Below, piece after piece: positions 11,237-21,178 of a DNA stretch of 64,000 nucleotides (the first letter of the stretch is position 1; each line of letters opens with the position of its first letter). Source of the stretch: Agapanthus africanus (lineage: Eukaryota; Streptophyta; Magnoliopsida; Asparagales; Amaryllidaceae); contig JASDDO010000008.1 in the NCBI GenBank assembly GCA_030015575.1, positions 82,127,965 through 82,191,964 of the forward strand, read 5' to 3'. The position numbers were made by a program, and so were the translations under genes. Under the pieces are notes generated by a model that saw only the letters and a program-made list of their open reading frames with translations, was not told the DNA's origin and did not search any database.

Positions 11237-12282
11237 TCAAGTGTAGTATTTTTTGAGGAATCGGCCGTTTATTGGCCGGAATGGTCTTTCGCCATGCATA
11301 TCCATTAGCAGGTAGGCTCCACATTGGTAGACTTTGTCTATGATGTATGGGCCTTCGTAGTTCGGCTTGAACTTCCCCCATTTTGCACGATTGGGAATCA
11401 TTGGTCTTTTAACGACTAGTACAAGTTCGTCTTGGCGGAATGTTCTCGGCCTGGTCAGTTTTTTGTATGACCATGTCATCCTTGCTTTATAAGGTTCCAG
11501 ATTTTGCTAGGCCATAAGGCGAGTTTCGTCGAGGGCGTCGAGCTCCTCAAGCCAAAGATGAGCATTTTCTTCATCTGCCAGCTCATACGGAACTGCTACT
11601 CATAGAGAGGGGAGTTCTATTTCCAGGGGAAGCACTGCTTCCGTGCCGAATACCAATGCATATGGTGTTATATTCGTAGCCGTTTTGAACGTTGTTCAGT
11701 ATGCCCAGAGAGCTTCGTGCAACCTTTCATGCCAGTATTTTTTGTTTCTGGACACTGTTTTCTTTATAATCTTTATCAAGGTCTTGTTGAAAGCTTCAGC
11801 TAAACCGTTGACCCGAGGATTATAGACTGAAGAGTATCTCCAATCTATTTTATATTGCTGTGCAAGGCGGCTGATTTTATGACTCCTATAGGCTGGCCCA
11901 TTATCCGAGATGATTCGTCACGGAGTGCCGAACCGATAGATAACATGTGTTATGAAGAAATGGAGGATATTCTTCATCTTCACCTCCCTTAGTGGTACTG
12001 CCTCTGCCCACTTAGAGAAATAGTCGGTCGTTGCCAGTATGAACCGATGTCCTTGGGACGATGCTGGTTCAATATGGCCAATTATATCAGTTCTCCACAT
12101 TTCGAACGGCCAGCTAGCCACTGTTGGGTATAGCGGATTTGGATGCTGGTGGATGAAGTCCCTGTGAATTTGGCACGAGTGACACTGCTTCACATATTCG
12201 AGGCAGTCCTGGATCATCATGGGCCAATGGTAACCCATTCTTTTTATCTTCAGCTTCATTTTTTGCCCAGCTTGATGAAAAT
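11237..12282 (-). pseudogene. Integrase remnant (3' end of pol) of element A
   Basis: The minus strand encodes a sequence parallel to element B's integrase from just upstream of the zinc-binding cysteines (CHSCQIH) to the natural pol stop at 11237. ASWPFEMW, the TTDYFSKWAEAV core and the C-terminal FRQDELVLVVKR and PYIIDKVY segments are visible. Several stop codons interrupt it between 11480 and 11900. Homology to B ends sharply at about 12282, so gag, protease, RT and RNase H of element A are missing. Where B has a TGA in the core, A still has TGG. Confidence 0.8.
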
Positions 12283-12705
12283 CGTAGAGTCCATCGAAGC
12301 ATCTTGATACTCAATCCAGTTTGTTTTTCTACTTCAAGTTTGTACTCCTTGAATTTCTTGAAAGCTTCAGACTTATGCTTTAACAAAAACGCATGACCGA
12401 ATCTTGAGAAATCATCAGTAAAAGTTATGAAGTAAGAAAAACCGCCTCTCGCATGTATAGACATTGGCCCACATACATCACTATGTATGAGGCCCAAGAG
12501 CTCAGTAACTCTTTCTCCGTGTCCAGTAAACGGAGTTTTGACCATTTTTCCTTTGATACAAGACTGACAAGTCGCATAAGATTTATACTTAAAAGAATTT
12601 AAATATCCATCATTATGAATCTTGTTTTGTCTTGTTTCATTAATATGACCAAGCCTACAATGCCAAAAAAAGCTTCTTTTATTTTTCCTTCAAAAAGCGT
12701 AGGGG
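12283..12705 (-). pseudogene. Ty1/copia integrase fragment
   Basis: The minus strand carries the pre-integrase zinc region (WHCRLGHINETRQ with CQSCIKGK) and the start of the integrase core, with GLIHSDVCGPM (first catalytic Asp) and FTDDFSRFGHAF. One stop lies just upstream of WHCRLGH. The fragment ends at the junction with element A on the left and element E on the right. LTRs and all other domains are absent. The open frame at 12114-12545 crosses the junction into element A and is not one gene. Confidence 0.8.
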
Positions 12706-14196
12706 CGGGATGGCCGAGTCAGGTGTGGTAGTCATCCCATCTTCCATCCATGAATGGAAGGAGAAGTTCGTATTCGTCGGGCTATCCAAGGGCGAGGAAT
12801 GCCCAGTGCCTATACAGTGGTACAGGGTTGACTGCCCGAGGGCGAAACCGTCATCCTCACCCGAGGCAAGAGTGGTGTCTTTGTGGGAGCCGATCCAGCG
12901 GACCGACGTCCTGCTTTCTGAGCAGGCCCTGAGCTGGGATGGGCTCAGCCCCGCGTGTTTTCTGGGTAAGTTAGGGCCATGGACGATTTATTTAGACTTT
13001 GATGAATTTTCTTTGCCCATTTCAGCGTCACTAACTCTCTGTGTATTCTCCTTTTTGCAGAGCAAATGGACCGATCCAAGTTCCTAGCTGCCATAGCCAC
13101 GAAGGCCCAAAAGAAGACCGGGGGTGAAAGCTCGTCCCGACCTGGTCCGAGCTCGGTCCTGAGGCCTACCCCGGTGAGCAAGCCTTCAACTGCATCACCC
13201 CGGGTCTCCGAAGAGCGCCACAGGGGGGCCAGAAGCATGCATAGGATCCGGCGCCCCGGGCGAGGGAGGACGAGGAGGAGGAGGCCGACCCCACTGACGT
13301 CCCCCTAAAAGGCACAAAAGGATAGTTTCTCAGGCGCCTTCTACCGGGATCCCAGTGCAAGAGGGGGACTTCTGCTTTGAGGTGCCCTCGGGGCTCTCCG
13401 TCGCCGCTGGGGGAAAGATTCCCCACGGGACCCTGAAGGCCCAGGCGGCCTCCATCGCTCAGGAGGCAGTTCAGATTGGTATCTGTTTTCCTTTAAGAAT
13501 CTTCTCAAGTATATTTTTTTTAGTTTGAACATTTCTAACTCCTTTTGCTGCTTTCCTCGGGTCTTCCACCATTGCGCCCTCATTGTCAATATGGAATCCG
13601 ATAAGATAGCCCCGGCCATGAGGAAGGCGGGCGAATCGTCCTCGCGGGAGGAGGATCGGCGCCTTCGTCTGCAGCAGGTGGAGGAGAAGATAGCCGCCCT
13701 CGAAGCTCGAGTGGTTACCAAGGAGCTGACGAATTCTAAGTACAATGAGTCTCACCGACTTCTGAGTGAATCTAACTGGGCTATCCAGGCCAAGTTGTAG
13801 GAGGTTGGTAACCTCTATTATGCAATGAAGAAGTCGAGGGACGTCAACAGGAAGGACACCCGGGTGGCGCTTAAGACCGTGAAGCTTGCCGAGGTCCGAG
13901 CGGTGAAGTCCATGGAGAGGTATAAAGCGTCGGACCAGTTCTACACCGATCTCGCCGAAGCCTCGACCATCATTTGGCACAAGGCTCTCGACGTCGTCAA
14001 GGCGTTGATGTCGGAGTTCACCGACAGCGAGCTCCGAGTCCAGCACCCTCTCTCCGAGGATGCGCCATAGGTGGAAGTTGCCGGGGAGGCCGTCGGGGGT
14101 GAGGCTGCCGGTGGAAGCGCCGACCCAGAGGTTGCCGTTTTGGTCCCCGACGCTGGCGTCGAGCAGGGCGAGATCCTCCTCGAACCTACGGCCTGA
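12706..14196 (+). pseudogene. Antisense gene remnant of Tat element E (putative gypsy-type transposon protein, N-terminus lost)
   Basis: This lies antisense to E's pol, between the element's repeats and its missing 3' LTR. It begins inside the reading frame with WKEKFVFVGL, which resembles the family long annotated as putative gypsy-type transposon protein (PF04195), but the N-terminal domain is cut off at 12706. The donor at 12966 (GTAAGT) and acceptor at 13059-13060 define a phase-1 intron. The second exon is basic and proline-rich, has a frameshift near 13270, and ends at a donor at 13479. The last part (about 13525-14196) is a charged coiled coil interrupted by TAG at 13798-13800 and 14068-14070, and it ends with TGA at 14194-14196. 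The acceptor of the last exon is unclear. The family name is a motif-level guess. Confidence 0.6.
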
Positions 14197-14631
14197 GCTT
14201 TCCTGCCTTAAAGATTTTATTTCTTTTTTCAAAATTTTGTAAGCCTTCGGGTATTTTTGTAAGGCTGAGGAGCACAGAATACCTTGTATTTATTTTCGGA
14301 TCATAAATAAAGTGCACCTTTTTCTTCATTGTCCAAATATTTAGCTCGTATACTTTTGCATGTATCTTCATTCTGCAAGTATATTTAGCTCGTCAATAGT
14401 CTCATCCCGTGAGTGTTAGGTCGTGGGTTGGTGTCCGGCCTTTTAAATGACGATCGCGCGTCGAGTATAAGTCGAGTAACAGCCAAGTGTAGGAAGGTTG
14501 GTACCCTCCCGTTCCCCGGAGTCGAGGTGGCGATCGCTCATTTAGCATGAATTGAAAAATAGCTAAGTTAGAATAGGTCAGCGTTGACTGATTCTTCCTT
14601 GACGAGGGTATTAGATCCATCTTTTCTTAGG

Positions 14632-15410
14632 GCAGGAACCTACCCCACATGGACGAGCCGAATAGGAGTATGTTTAGAGAAGGGCCCTCTTGGTGAGGGT
14701 TTTAGATCCTTAGCGTTAATGGGTAGGAAGCTACCCGCCAGGGATGGACCGGGCAGGAAACTGCTCGGTAGCCTCTCTATGAGGGCTTTTAGATTCATAG
14801 CGTTTGTTAGGTAGAATTCTACCCGCTGCAGATGGGCCAGCAGGAAATTGCTCGGCGGCCTCGTGATGAGGGCTTTAGATCCTTAGCGTTGTTGGGTAGG
14901 AAGCTACCTGCTAGGGATGGACTAGACAGGATGCTGCTCAGTGGCCTTGCTATGAGGGCTTTTAGATCCTTTGCGTTGTTGGGTAGGAAGCTACCAGCTA
15001 GGGATGGACCGGGCAGGGAGCTTCTCGGTGGCCTCGCTATGAGGGCTTTTAGATTCACAGCGTTTATTGGGTGGGAATCTACCCGCTGCAGATGGGTCAG
15101 CAGGAAATTTCTTGGCGGCCTCGCGATGATGGTTTTAGATCCTTAGTGTTGTTGGGTAGGAAGCTACCCGCTAGGGATGGACCGGGCAGGAAGCTACTCG
15201 GCGGCCTCATGATGAGGGCTTTCGATCCTTAGCTTTGTTGGGTAGGAAGCTACCCGCTAGGGATGGACCGGGAAGGAAATTGCTTGGTGGCCTCGTGATG
15301 AGGGCTTTAGATCCTTAGTGTGGATGGGTAGGAAGCTACCCGCTAGAGATGGACCGGACAGGGAAGCTGCCCGGTAGCCTCGAGAGGAGGGCTTTAGATC
15401 CTTTGGGTCA
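14632..15410. repeat. 86-bp tandem repeat in element E
   Basis: About nine copies with starts near 14632, 14721, 14811, 14894, 14981, 15069, 15153, 15240 and 15325, so the period is 83-90 bp. The unit begins GGGTAGGAAGCTACCCGCTA, itself with a palindromic core (GGTAGGAAGCTACC), and contains ATGAGGGCTTTTAGATCCTT. It occupies the same relative place (between pol and the antisense gene) as the 159-bp array in element B. Frames open here (14819-15058, 15257-15445) only translate the repeat. Confidence 0.9.
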
Positions 15411-15424
15411 TCGTGGGACGTCAT

Positions 15425-15545
15425 TCCTACTTCTGTGGGCCGCATTGGCGGGAATGAGGGCGTCGTTCAACCTTCCGTTGGCCGCATTGGCGGGAGCGAG
15501 GGCGTCATCCAACCTTCCGTAGGCCGCATTGGCGGGCGGCAACTG
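15425..15545. repeat. Three copies of a 50-bp GGCCGCATTGGCGGG repeat
   Basis: GGCCGCATTGGCGGG recurs at about 15439, 15479 and 15522, with GAGGGCGTC and AACCTTCCGT between copies. This is the edge of element E's repeat block, just before a TATA box. Confidence 0.75.
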
Positions 15546-15634
15546 GCATGGCTGACATATGGCGGTTATTTATCAGGAAATTGAGATATCCCGTGATTCG
15601 CGTCGCTACGTGAGTAAGTTTCAGCCGTTGAAGC

Positions 15635-15642
15635 TATAAATA
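15635..15642 (+). promoter_or_regulatory. TATA box upstream of the small antisense ORF in E
   Basis: TATAAATA is preceded by GAAGC and lies 52 bp before the second ATG of the downstream ORF. The usual 25-35 bp spacing to a start site would put transcription near 15670, after the first ATG (15651), which favours the ATG at 15687. Confidence 0.5.
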
Positions 15643-15686
15643 GCGAAGTTATGTTGGCCTCTTCTTCATCCTGCATTCCCTTGAAG

Positions 15687-16118
15687 ATGTCTGGGCGTAT
15701 ATTCCTCATCGGGGATATCATCTCTCGCGGCGATTTTTACCTTTACTGCCTTGATCGCTCCGAGCACACGTACGAGACGGTGATAGACCGCGTGGAGGGC
15801 TACTTTGGGCTCCTGCTTCTCCGGCAATCCGCCCTCCTCCAAGTGCTCATGTACTCGATCTGGAGGATGTCCCCGGTTCTGCACAATGCCCTGTCTCCGC
15901 AGCTGAGGGATGAGGTGCTCAACAAGGTGCATACGCTCTACCACCTCGGCATGATCTCGCAGAGCAGGCAGGAGCGGTTGGTGGGTCTTCTTCTGAAGTG
16001 TTTCCATAAAAGGCAGATCGTTGCCTCCTGCCTGACGGATCAAGCCTCCGGCGCTTCCGTGGCATCCAGGGTCCACGGGTACCGCCAGAGGGAGAGGGCT
16101 GAGGAAGCTCAGGCTTAG
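15687..16118 (+). CDS. Small unidentified antisense ORF of element E
   Basis: I do not recognise this protein. From the ATG at 15687 it is 143 residues; an in-frame ATG at 15651 would add 12. It starts MSGRIFLIGDIISRGD, continues with a predominantly helical, leucine-rich middle (around LLLLRQSALLQVLMYSIW) and ends in a charged RQRERAEEAQA tail. No signal peptide or clear transmembrane span is seen. It is unbroken although every neighbouring gene of element E is riddled with stops, and a TATA box sits just upstream. It lies antisense to pol, between pol's end and the 86-bp repeats, so it would be a second antisense gene of this element. The opposite strand is also open over most of this stretch (15666-16145), so chance openness in GC-rich DNA is the main alternative. 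Confidence 0.45.
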   Translation: MSGRIFLIGDIISRGDFYLYCLDRSEHTYETVIDRVEGYFGLLLLRQSALLQVLMYSIWRMSPVLHNALSPQLRDEVLNKVHTLYHLGMISQSRQERLVGLLLKCFHKRQIVASCLTDQASGASVASRVHGYRQRERAEEAQA

Positions 16119-16500
16119 CTGCAGGAGATTTCCTCGGAGTACCATCAGCAGCGCTTTCTTGATCCCCGCCCCCCTCTATTGTAATTATTGTAAGGTCGGG
16201 GAGCTTATAATATCTTTTAGTCAAAAAAGTTTTTTTTTGGCAGTAATGTGTTGTCTCCTTTTTTATGTGTATTATCTCTTTTTATCCCCTCAGTATATTT
16301 TATACAAATTTTAAAACAAACCTAGAGGTCTCGGAACCGAGAAAAGAAACAAAAGTTATGTAAAAGGTCTCCATTATGAGAGGACCTAGCTCAGGAGATT
16401 TAATTCAACGTCAATAGGAATTACATTGTTTCAAAAGAAGAAGACGTGCTTATTTGTACAATTTGAGTTTTTCGGTGTTGTAGGGCTGAAGAAACTTACG
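16119..16500. other. Non-coding gap between the small ORF and E integrase
   Basis: GC-rich to about 16180, then AT-rich with T-runs near 16220-16290. The AT-rich part could hold the 3' end of the small antisense transcript, but no canonical AATAAA is visible. Nothing else is recognised. Confidence 0.5.
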
Positions 16501-17645
16501 CCCCCCGGCGTCTTGTAAGCGATACGCTCCACCGGGCAATACTTCTGCTACGAGGAATAGTTTATCCCATTTCGAGAAGAATTTATGCAGCCTTGCTTGG
16601 TCCACAAACTCGTTCCTTCATAGGACCAGATCTCCCATCTTGAAGGCTCGATGTTTAACTCGGGAGTTATAGTAGAGACGAATTTGCTGTTGATAGACGG
16701 CTGCTCTGATCTGCGCTCGATCTCGCTTTTCCAATAATACGTCCAAGTTGGTCCGGAGTGCCGAGGTGTTCGCTTTCTCATCGAAGTGTTCGACTCTATA
16801 ACTGGGTAGTCTAATCTCAGCCGAGACCATCGCCTCGGTACCATAGCAGAGGATGAACGGGGTTTCTCCCATGGGTATTTTCTTCGAGGTCCGTAATGCC
16901 CATAGCACCAGCTGCCCTATCTTCCTTCTAAATGAGCCCTGAGTCCATGTATGACTCCTCGGTTTGCTACCTCGGCTTGTGTGTTGCATTGCGGATGCGC
17001 GACCGCGGAAAACTTCATTAGTATGTAGTAGTTGCTGCAAAATTCTTTGATTTTGTAGTTTTCGAAGTTGGTCCCATGGTCGGTAACGATGCACCTCGGG
17101 ATTCCAAATCGAGTAATGATGTTGTTTTACAGGAACTTTATAGTAGAGGCGGCGTCTGGTTTTCTGATGGGCACGGCCTCAATCCACTTCGTGAAGTAGT
17201 CTACCGTGACAAGAATGTATTTGTGTCTGCCCATGCCGGTGGGGAGTTAGCCCACCATATCCATCCCCAAGTGTACAAATAGCCAAGGGGAACTGAGGGG
17301 CGTTAGCTCAGTAGTAGGGAGACGAGGTATGCTGCCATGGAGTTGGCAGTTCTTGCATCTTCTGACGAGCTTCTCGGCATCCTGGTTTATCCTCGGCCAA
17401 TAATATCCTTGGAGCAAAATCTTCTGGACTAGGGTGCGGGCTCCTTGATGCGCTCCCCCGACCCCTTCATGTATCTCTCGTAGAACGTAGTCGGCTTCAT
17501 ATGGGTCGACGCATCGGAGCAGGGGCTGAGTGTACGACTTCTTGTAGAGGTTTCCATTGCTCCGGATGAAATGATGAGCTTTAGCCCGAAGGCGGCGAGC
17601 CTCCCCCAGGTCCTCCGGAAGTATACCATCTTTTAAGAAGTCCAC
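16500..17645 (-). pseudogene. Integrase region of element E
   Basis: On the minus strand the N-terminal zinc domain is clear: HEGVGGAHQGARTL followed by CKNCQLHG, ahead of a core beginning LFVHLGMDMVG. The core is fragmented. A stretch with GETPFILCYGTEAMVSAEI and YRVEHFDE marks the end of the core and the linker, and KHRAFKMGDLVL marks the C-terminal domain. Frames switch at about 17250, 17090 and 16850, so it is dead. The order zinc domain, core, C-terminal domain follows directly from the RNase H upstream. Confidence 0.8.
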
Positions 17646-18415
17646 GAGGGGCTTCCTCCAATCTTGGCCTTCCTCCCGAACAGCATATACTTAGAGGTTA
17701 CCTCCCCGTCTTCCACGCTGGGCCATGGCAAGACTTCGAAGAGGATGTTTCTTTTATGGTCAGCAGTATATGAAGAAGCGAGCTTGCTCAAAGCGCATGC
17801 CCAGATGTTCAGGTTCCTGGGGATCTGTTCCACTTGGGCTTCATCAAAAAATTTCTGAAGCCTTTTTACCTCGGCAAGGTACTTTATCATGAGCGGTTCC
17901 GGGCCTTCGAACCGCTCGGTCACTTGGCTGACGATCAGTGTGGAGTCGTTGTGAATTCTGATAGTCTTCAGTCCTACCCTGGAAGCGATTCGCAAACCTG
18001 CCAATAGGGCCTCGTATTCTGCGACGTTGTTCGAAGCTCTAAGCCCGAGCTTCAGGGAGTATTCCATTTCCACTTCGTCCAAGCTATGGATGATCAGACC
18101 AGCCCTGCTCCCCTCCTCGGTGGAGGATCTGTCCATGTAAAGCACCCAATCAAGAATGGGGTTGGGCACTTCTTCAACCGAAGGACGTGGTTCGGGGTCC
18201 CGTGTCGGCGTTCCTTCCTTAGTCGGGATGGTACATTCGACAACGAAATCCACCAAGACCTGCACTTTGATGGCTTGCCTGGGGCGGTACTTAATGTCGA
18301 ACTGGGATAATTCCTACCTCCATTTCTCCAGACGCCCCAACGATTCAGGGGAGGCAAAGATAGCACCTATAGGTCGCTCAGTGAGGACGAGGATTGTGTG
18401 CACCTGGAAATAGTG
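17646..18415 (-). pseudogene. Archaeal-type RNase H of element E
   Basis: A 210-residue open stretch (18265-17633) carries the second, plant Tat-specific RNase H: LDWVLYMDRSSTEEG (first Asp), SNNVAEYEALLAGL (Glu) and HNDSTLIVSQVTERF (second Asp). The usual last acidic position, in the ADALSKLAS-like motif, reads WACALSKLAS, so that Asp is gone. The first, retroviral-type RNase H lies upstream in the RT segment. Presence of two RNase H domains is the hallmark used to place E in the Tat group (established knowledge). Confidence 0.8.
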
Positions 18416-19610
18416 TCATAGCTTCCTTGTGGCGGAGGCGAGTGTCAAGACTATCTTTTCTATGGCCAGATATCTTGTTTCCGCGTCTTTGAAGACATAG
18501 ATCATGTAGTAGACCGGTTTCTGTATACTTTCGGATTCCCTGACGAGCACCGAGCCTGCAGCTTGATCGGAGACCGCAAGGTGTAGTAATAACTCGTCGC
18601 CCTCGAGTGGTCTGGTGAGTAGTGGTGGAGTTGCTAGGTGCGCCTTGAGTTGTTCAAAGGCGTTCTGACACTCCTCCGACCATTCGAACTTAGGGATTTT
18701 TCTCAAGGCCTTGAAGAACGGGAGGAACTTCTCTTCGGATCTTGACATAAAGCAGCTCAGAGCGGATACTCTCCCTGTGAGACGCATGATTTCTACGTTG
18801 CTCCTCGGTATGGCCATGTTGTGAATGGCGCTTATCTTTTCTAGGTTCGCTTCAATTCCTCGGTGGGTAACCATGAACACGAGGAATTTACCGCTAGTGA
18901 CCTCGAATGCGCACTTAGCTAGGTTCAGCTCCATTTTATACTTGCGCAGGACGTCGAATGTCTTCGCCGAGATCTATGGTATCATTTTATAACAGTATAC
19001 CCCCTGATCCATGGTGAACGCGGTAAGTTCTTCATCTGCCGGGTTCATCCGGATATGATTGTAACCGGAGAAAACGTCCATGAAGCTTAGTAATTCGTGG
19101 CCGGCCGAGCTGTCCACTAGCTGGTCTATCCGAGAGAGGAGATAGTTGTCTTTAGGGCAGGCCTTGTTCAGATCCGTGAAGTTGACGCACATGCGCCACT
19201 TCCCGTTCGCCTTTTTGACCATGACCACGTTTGCCAGCCAATCCGAGTAGTCAAGATTTCTAATGAAGTCGGCTGCAAGCAGTCGATCCACTTCGTCTTC
19301 TATTGCCTTTTGCTTTACCGGCGCAAAGCTTCTCTTCTTTTGTTTAATGGGCTTTGCTTTTGGATCGACCCCGAGCTTATGGGAGATCACTTTGGGGTCG
19401 ATCCCGGGCATATCTGCGGTGGTCCAAGAGAACACGTCTGAGTTATCTCGGAGGAACCAAATTAGGTCCTCGCGGTGGTCCTTTGTTAAGAGAGAGCCGA
19501 TTTGGACGATCCGGCCATTGACCCCTTCGACGAGGGGGACTTCCATCAATGCTTCCAACGGGGATCCTCGGAGTTCCTTTTGGTTGTCGCGTGTATCCAA
19601 AGACCCCTGG
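18416..19610 (-). pseudogene. Reverse transcriptase of element E with catalytic box deleted
   Basis: The N-terminal half (19600-18974) has the usual DMPGIDP, RRSFAP-like and VNFTDLNKACPKD motifs and ends at YCYKMIP. After a stop, the next segment resumes at TFDVLRKYKMELNLAKCAFEV, on the thumb side. The stretch that normally lies between, with FGLKNAGATYQR and YVDD, is absent. A deletion of about 40-45 codons around 18965 therefore removes the catalytic aspartate pair. The 18934-18416 part continues through connection and retroviral RNase H (LRKIPKFEWSEECQNAF, ETRYLAIEK). Enzyme activity is not possible. Confidence 0.8.
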
Positions 19611-20236
19611 AAATCACATGCATCTTCAAAATCGTTGCCCGGCTCTCCGGCGGGTGACGCAGTGGCGAGACAGCCCTTAGCGATTTTCTGGTTTCCTTAG
19701 GCCTGGCCTATACCCCCTTGATCTAAAGGGAATTTGATCGCGAGGTGGTAAGTCGAGATTTGAGACCAGAGGGCGTTTAATGTTGGTCGACCCAGGAGGA
19801 TATTGTAGGACGAAGGGACCTTAGCGACGATGAATTTCACAGGCATGGTCCTCGTATGACCTGTTCCTCCAATGTTGAGGAAGAGAGTGACCACTCCTTC
19901 GGCCGGGATAGAGTGGTTCGTAAACCCAGAGAGGGCGTGGGAGGTCGGCTATAGGCCGGATGGTCCTAGCCCCATACGCTGGAAACAGTCATAGAAGAGG
20001 ATGTCTGCCGAGCTCCCGGAATCGACCAATATTCTTTGTACCTCATAATGATGGATCCAAGCCGTTATCACGAGAGGGTCGTTGTGAGGCAAGGATATAC
20101 CGTGGAGATCTTCGTTGGTGAAGATGATGGACTCGTCCTTCCTGTACTTCTTCTGGGGTGGATCTCCTACACTCTCGACCGGGAGGAGGCGGTGGTTTCC
20201 ACCAGCTTCCCGAGTAGGATCCGAGGTAACAACCAT
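19611..20236 (-). pseudogene. Aspartic protease region of element E
   Basis: The protease motif RILVDSGSSADIL is intact (active-site D-S-G). Upstream is a typical lead-in (ISLPHNDPLVITAW) and downstream a VPSSYNILLGRPTLN motif characteristic of plant gypsy proteases. Frames change between 19949 and 19894. It follows gag without a clear own start, as part of the polyprotein. Confidence 0.8.
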
Positions 20237-20239
20237 GAT

Positions 20240-21178
20240 TTACCCGATCGTTAACTCCCCGGGTGAGGGCTGGTTCTCTTGCTCCCGCTCTGCCTCTCGC
20301 TTGTCCCGCAAGTACTTTGCCAGGTGTCCGGAGAGGATCAACTCCTCAATGTAGTCATGGAGTTGTTTGCAGTTTTCGGTCGGGTGGCCCTGTGACCTAT
20401 GGAAGGCGCGGTACGGGCTTCGAAGACGCTTGCCCGCCCTTTGGGTCACTGGTAGGAGCTTAAAGAACCTCTCGCCCTTTGCCTCCTCCAGTAGCTCGGT
20501 CTGGAAGATGTTAAGAAGAGTGTACTCTTAGAACTTCGGGGAGTAAGGTTTTGGTCAGTCAAGTCTCTTCTTCTCTTCTCTGCCCCGCTTCTTTTGGTCG
20601 GTTCGGTCACCTCTGGGTAGATTTAAGTTCACCTCGGACTCGAGTTGGATCTCCCGCTCGGTCCAGGCTTTTACCTCGGCTATGGTCTTAGGTTGCGCTA
20701 ATGCAAAAGAGCGGAGCCACTCTTTTATGCCTAAGACCCGACCTCAGCGCGGTGATGACTGTTTCATCGAGGTGCTCGGGGACCTCGAAGAAGGCGTTAT
20801 AGAATCGGGTGACATATCCTTTGAAGGATTCTTTGTCTCCACTCTTGATGGTGAACAGATAGTCGACCGTCCTTTTCTGCCGTCGATTCCCGACAAAATG
20901 ACTGACGAATTGGGAGGCCATCTCGTCGAATGTCGAGATGGAGCATGGTGTAAGTCCTCTGAACCAGTCCTATCCAGCCCGGATGAGGGTGGTGGGGAAG
21001 GCTCCGCATTGGGCCGCGTCGGAGTTATCCTGGAAGCTCATGCCCGCCGTAAATGCATCTAGGTGGTCCTTCGGGTCGGATTTCCCGTCGAAGAGGGCCA
21101 CCTTGGGCGGTTTGTTCCTGGACGAGACGTGCTCGGCCAGCAGTTCTTCCGTAAAGGGCTTCGTCGGCGAATCGGCAG
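20240..21178 (-). pseudogene. gag of element E, C-terminal part
   Basis: On the minus strand it runs from the insertion point of element F. KVALFDGKSDPKDHLDAF and FDEMASQFVSHFVGNRRQ are the capsid (Retrotrans_gag-like) core. YVTRFYNAFFEVPEHL follows, and later a zinc-knuckle-like FHRSQGHPTENCKQL, whose first Cys is replaced by Arg. Stops are present near 20950 and 20520. The N-terminal part lies on the other side of element F at 32484-33172, and the frame is continuous across the two parts once F and one target-site copy are taken out. Confidence 0.8.
21174..21178. other. Target-site duplication of element F, left copy
   Basis: GGCAG immediately before F's 5' LTR. The right copy at 32484-32488 is AGCAG, one mismatch. 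Confidence 0.7.

Noticed and set aside
12114..12545. A single 143-codon ORF across the A/copia junction
   Set aside because: The N-terminal part is copia integrase and the C-terminal part is out-of-frame Tat integrase. It is a chance fusion at a breakpoint.
14819..15445. ORFs in the 86-bp array of E on both strands
   Set aside because: They are translated tandem repeats only.
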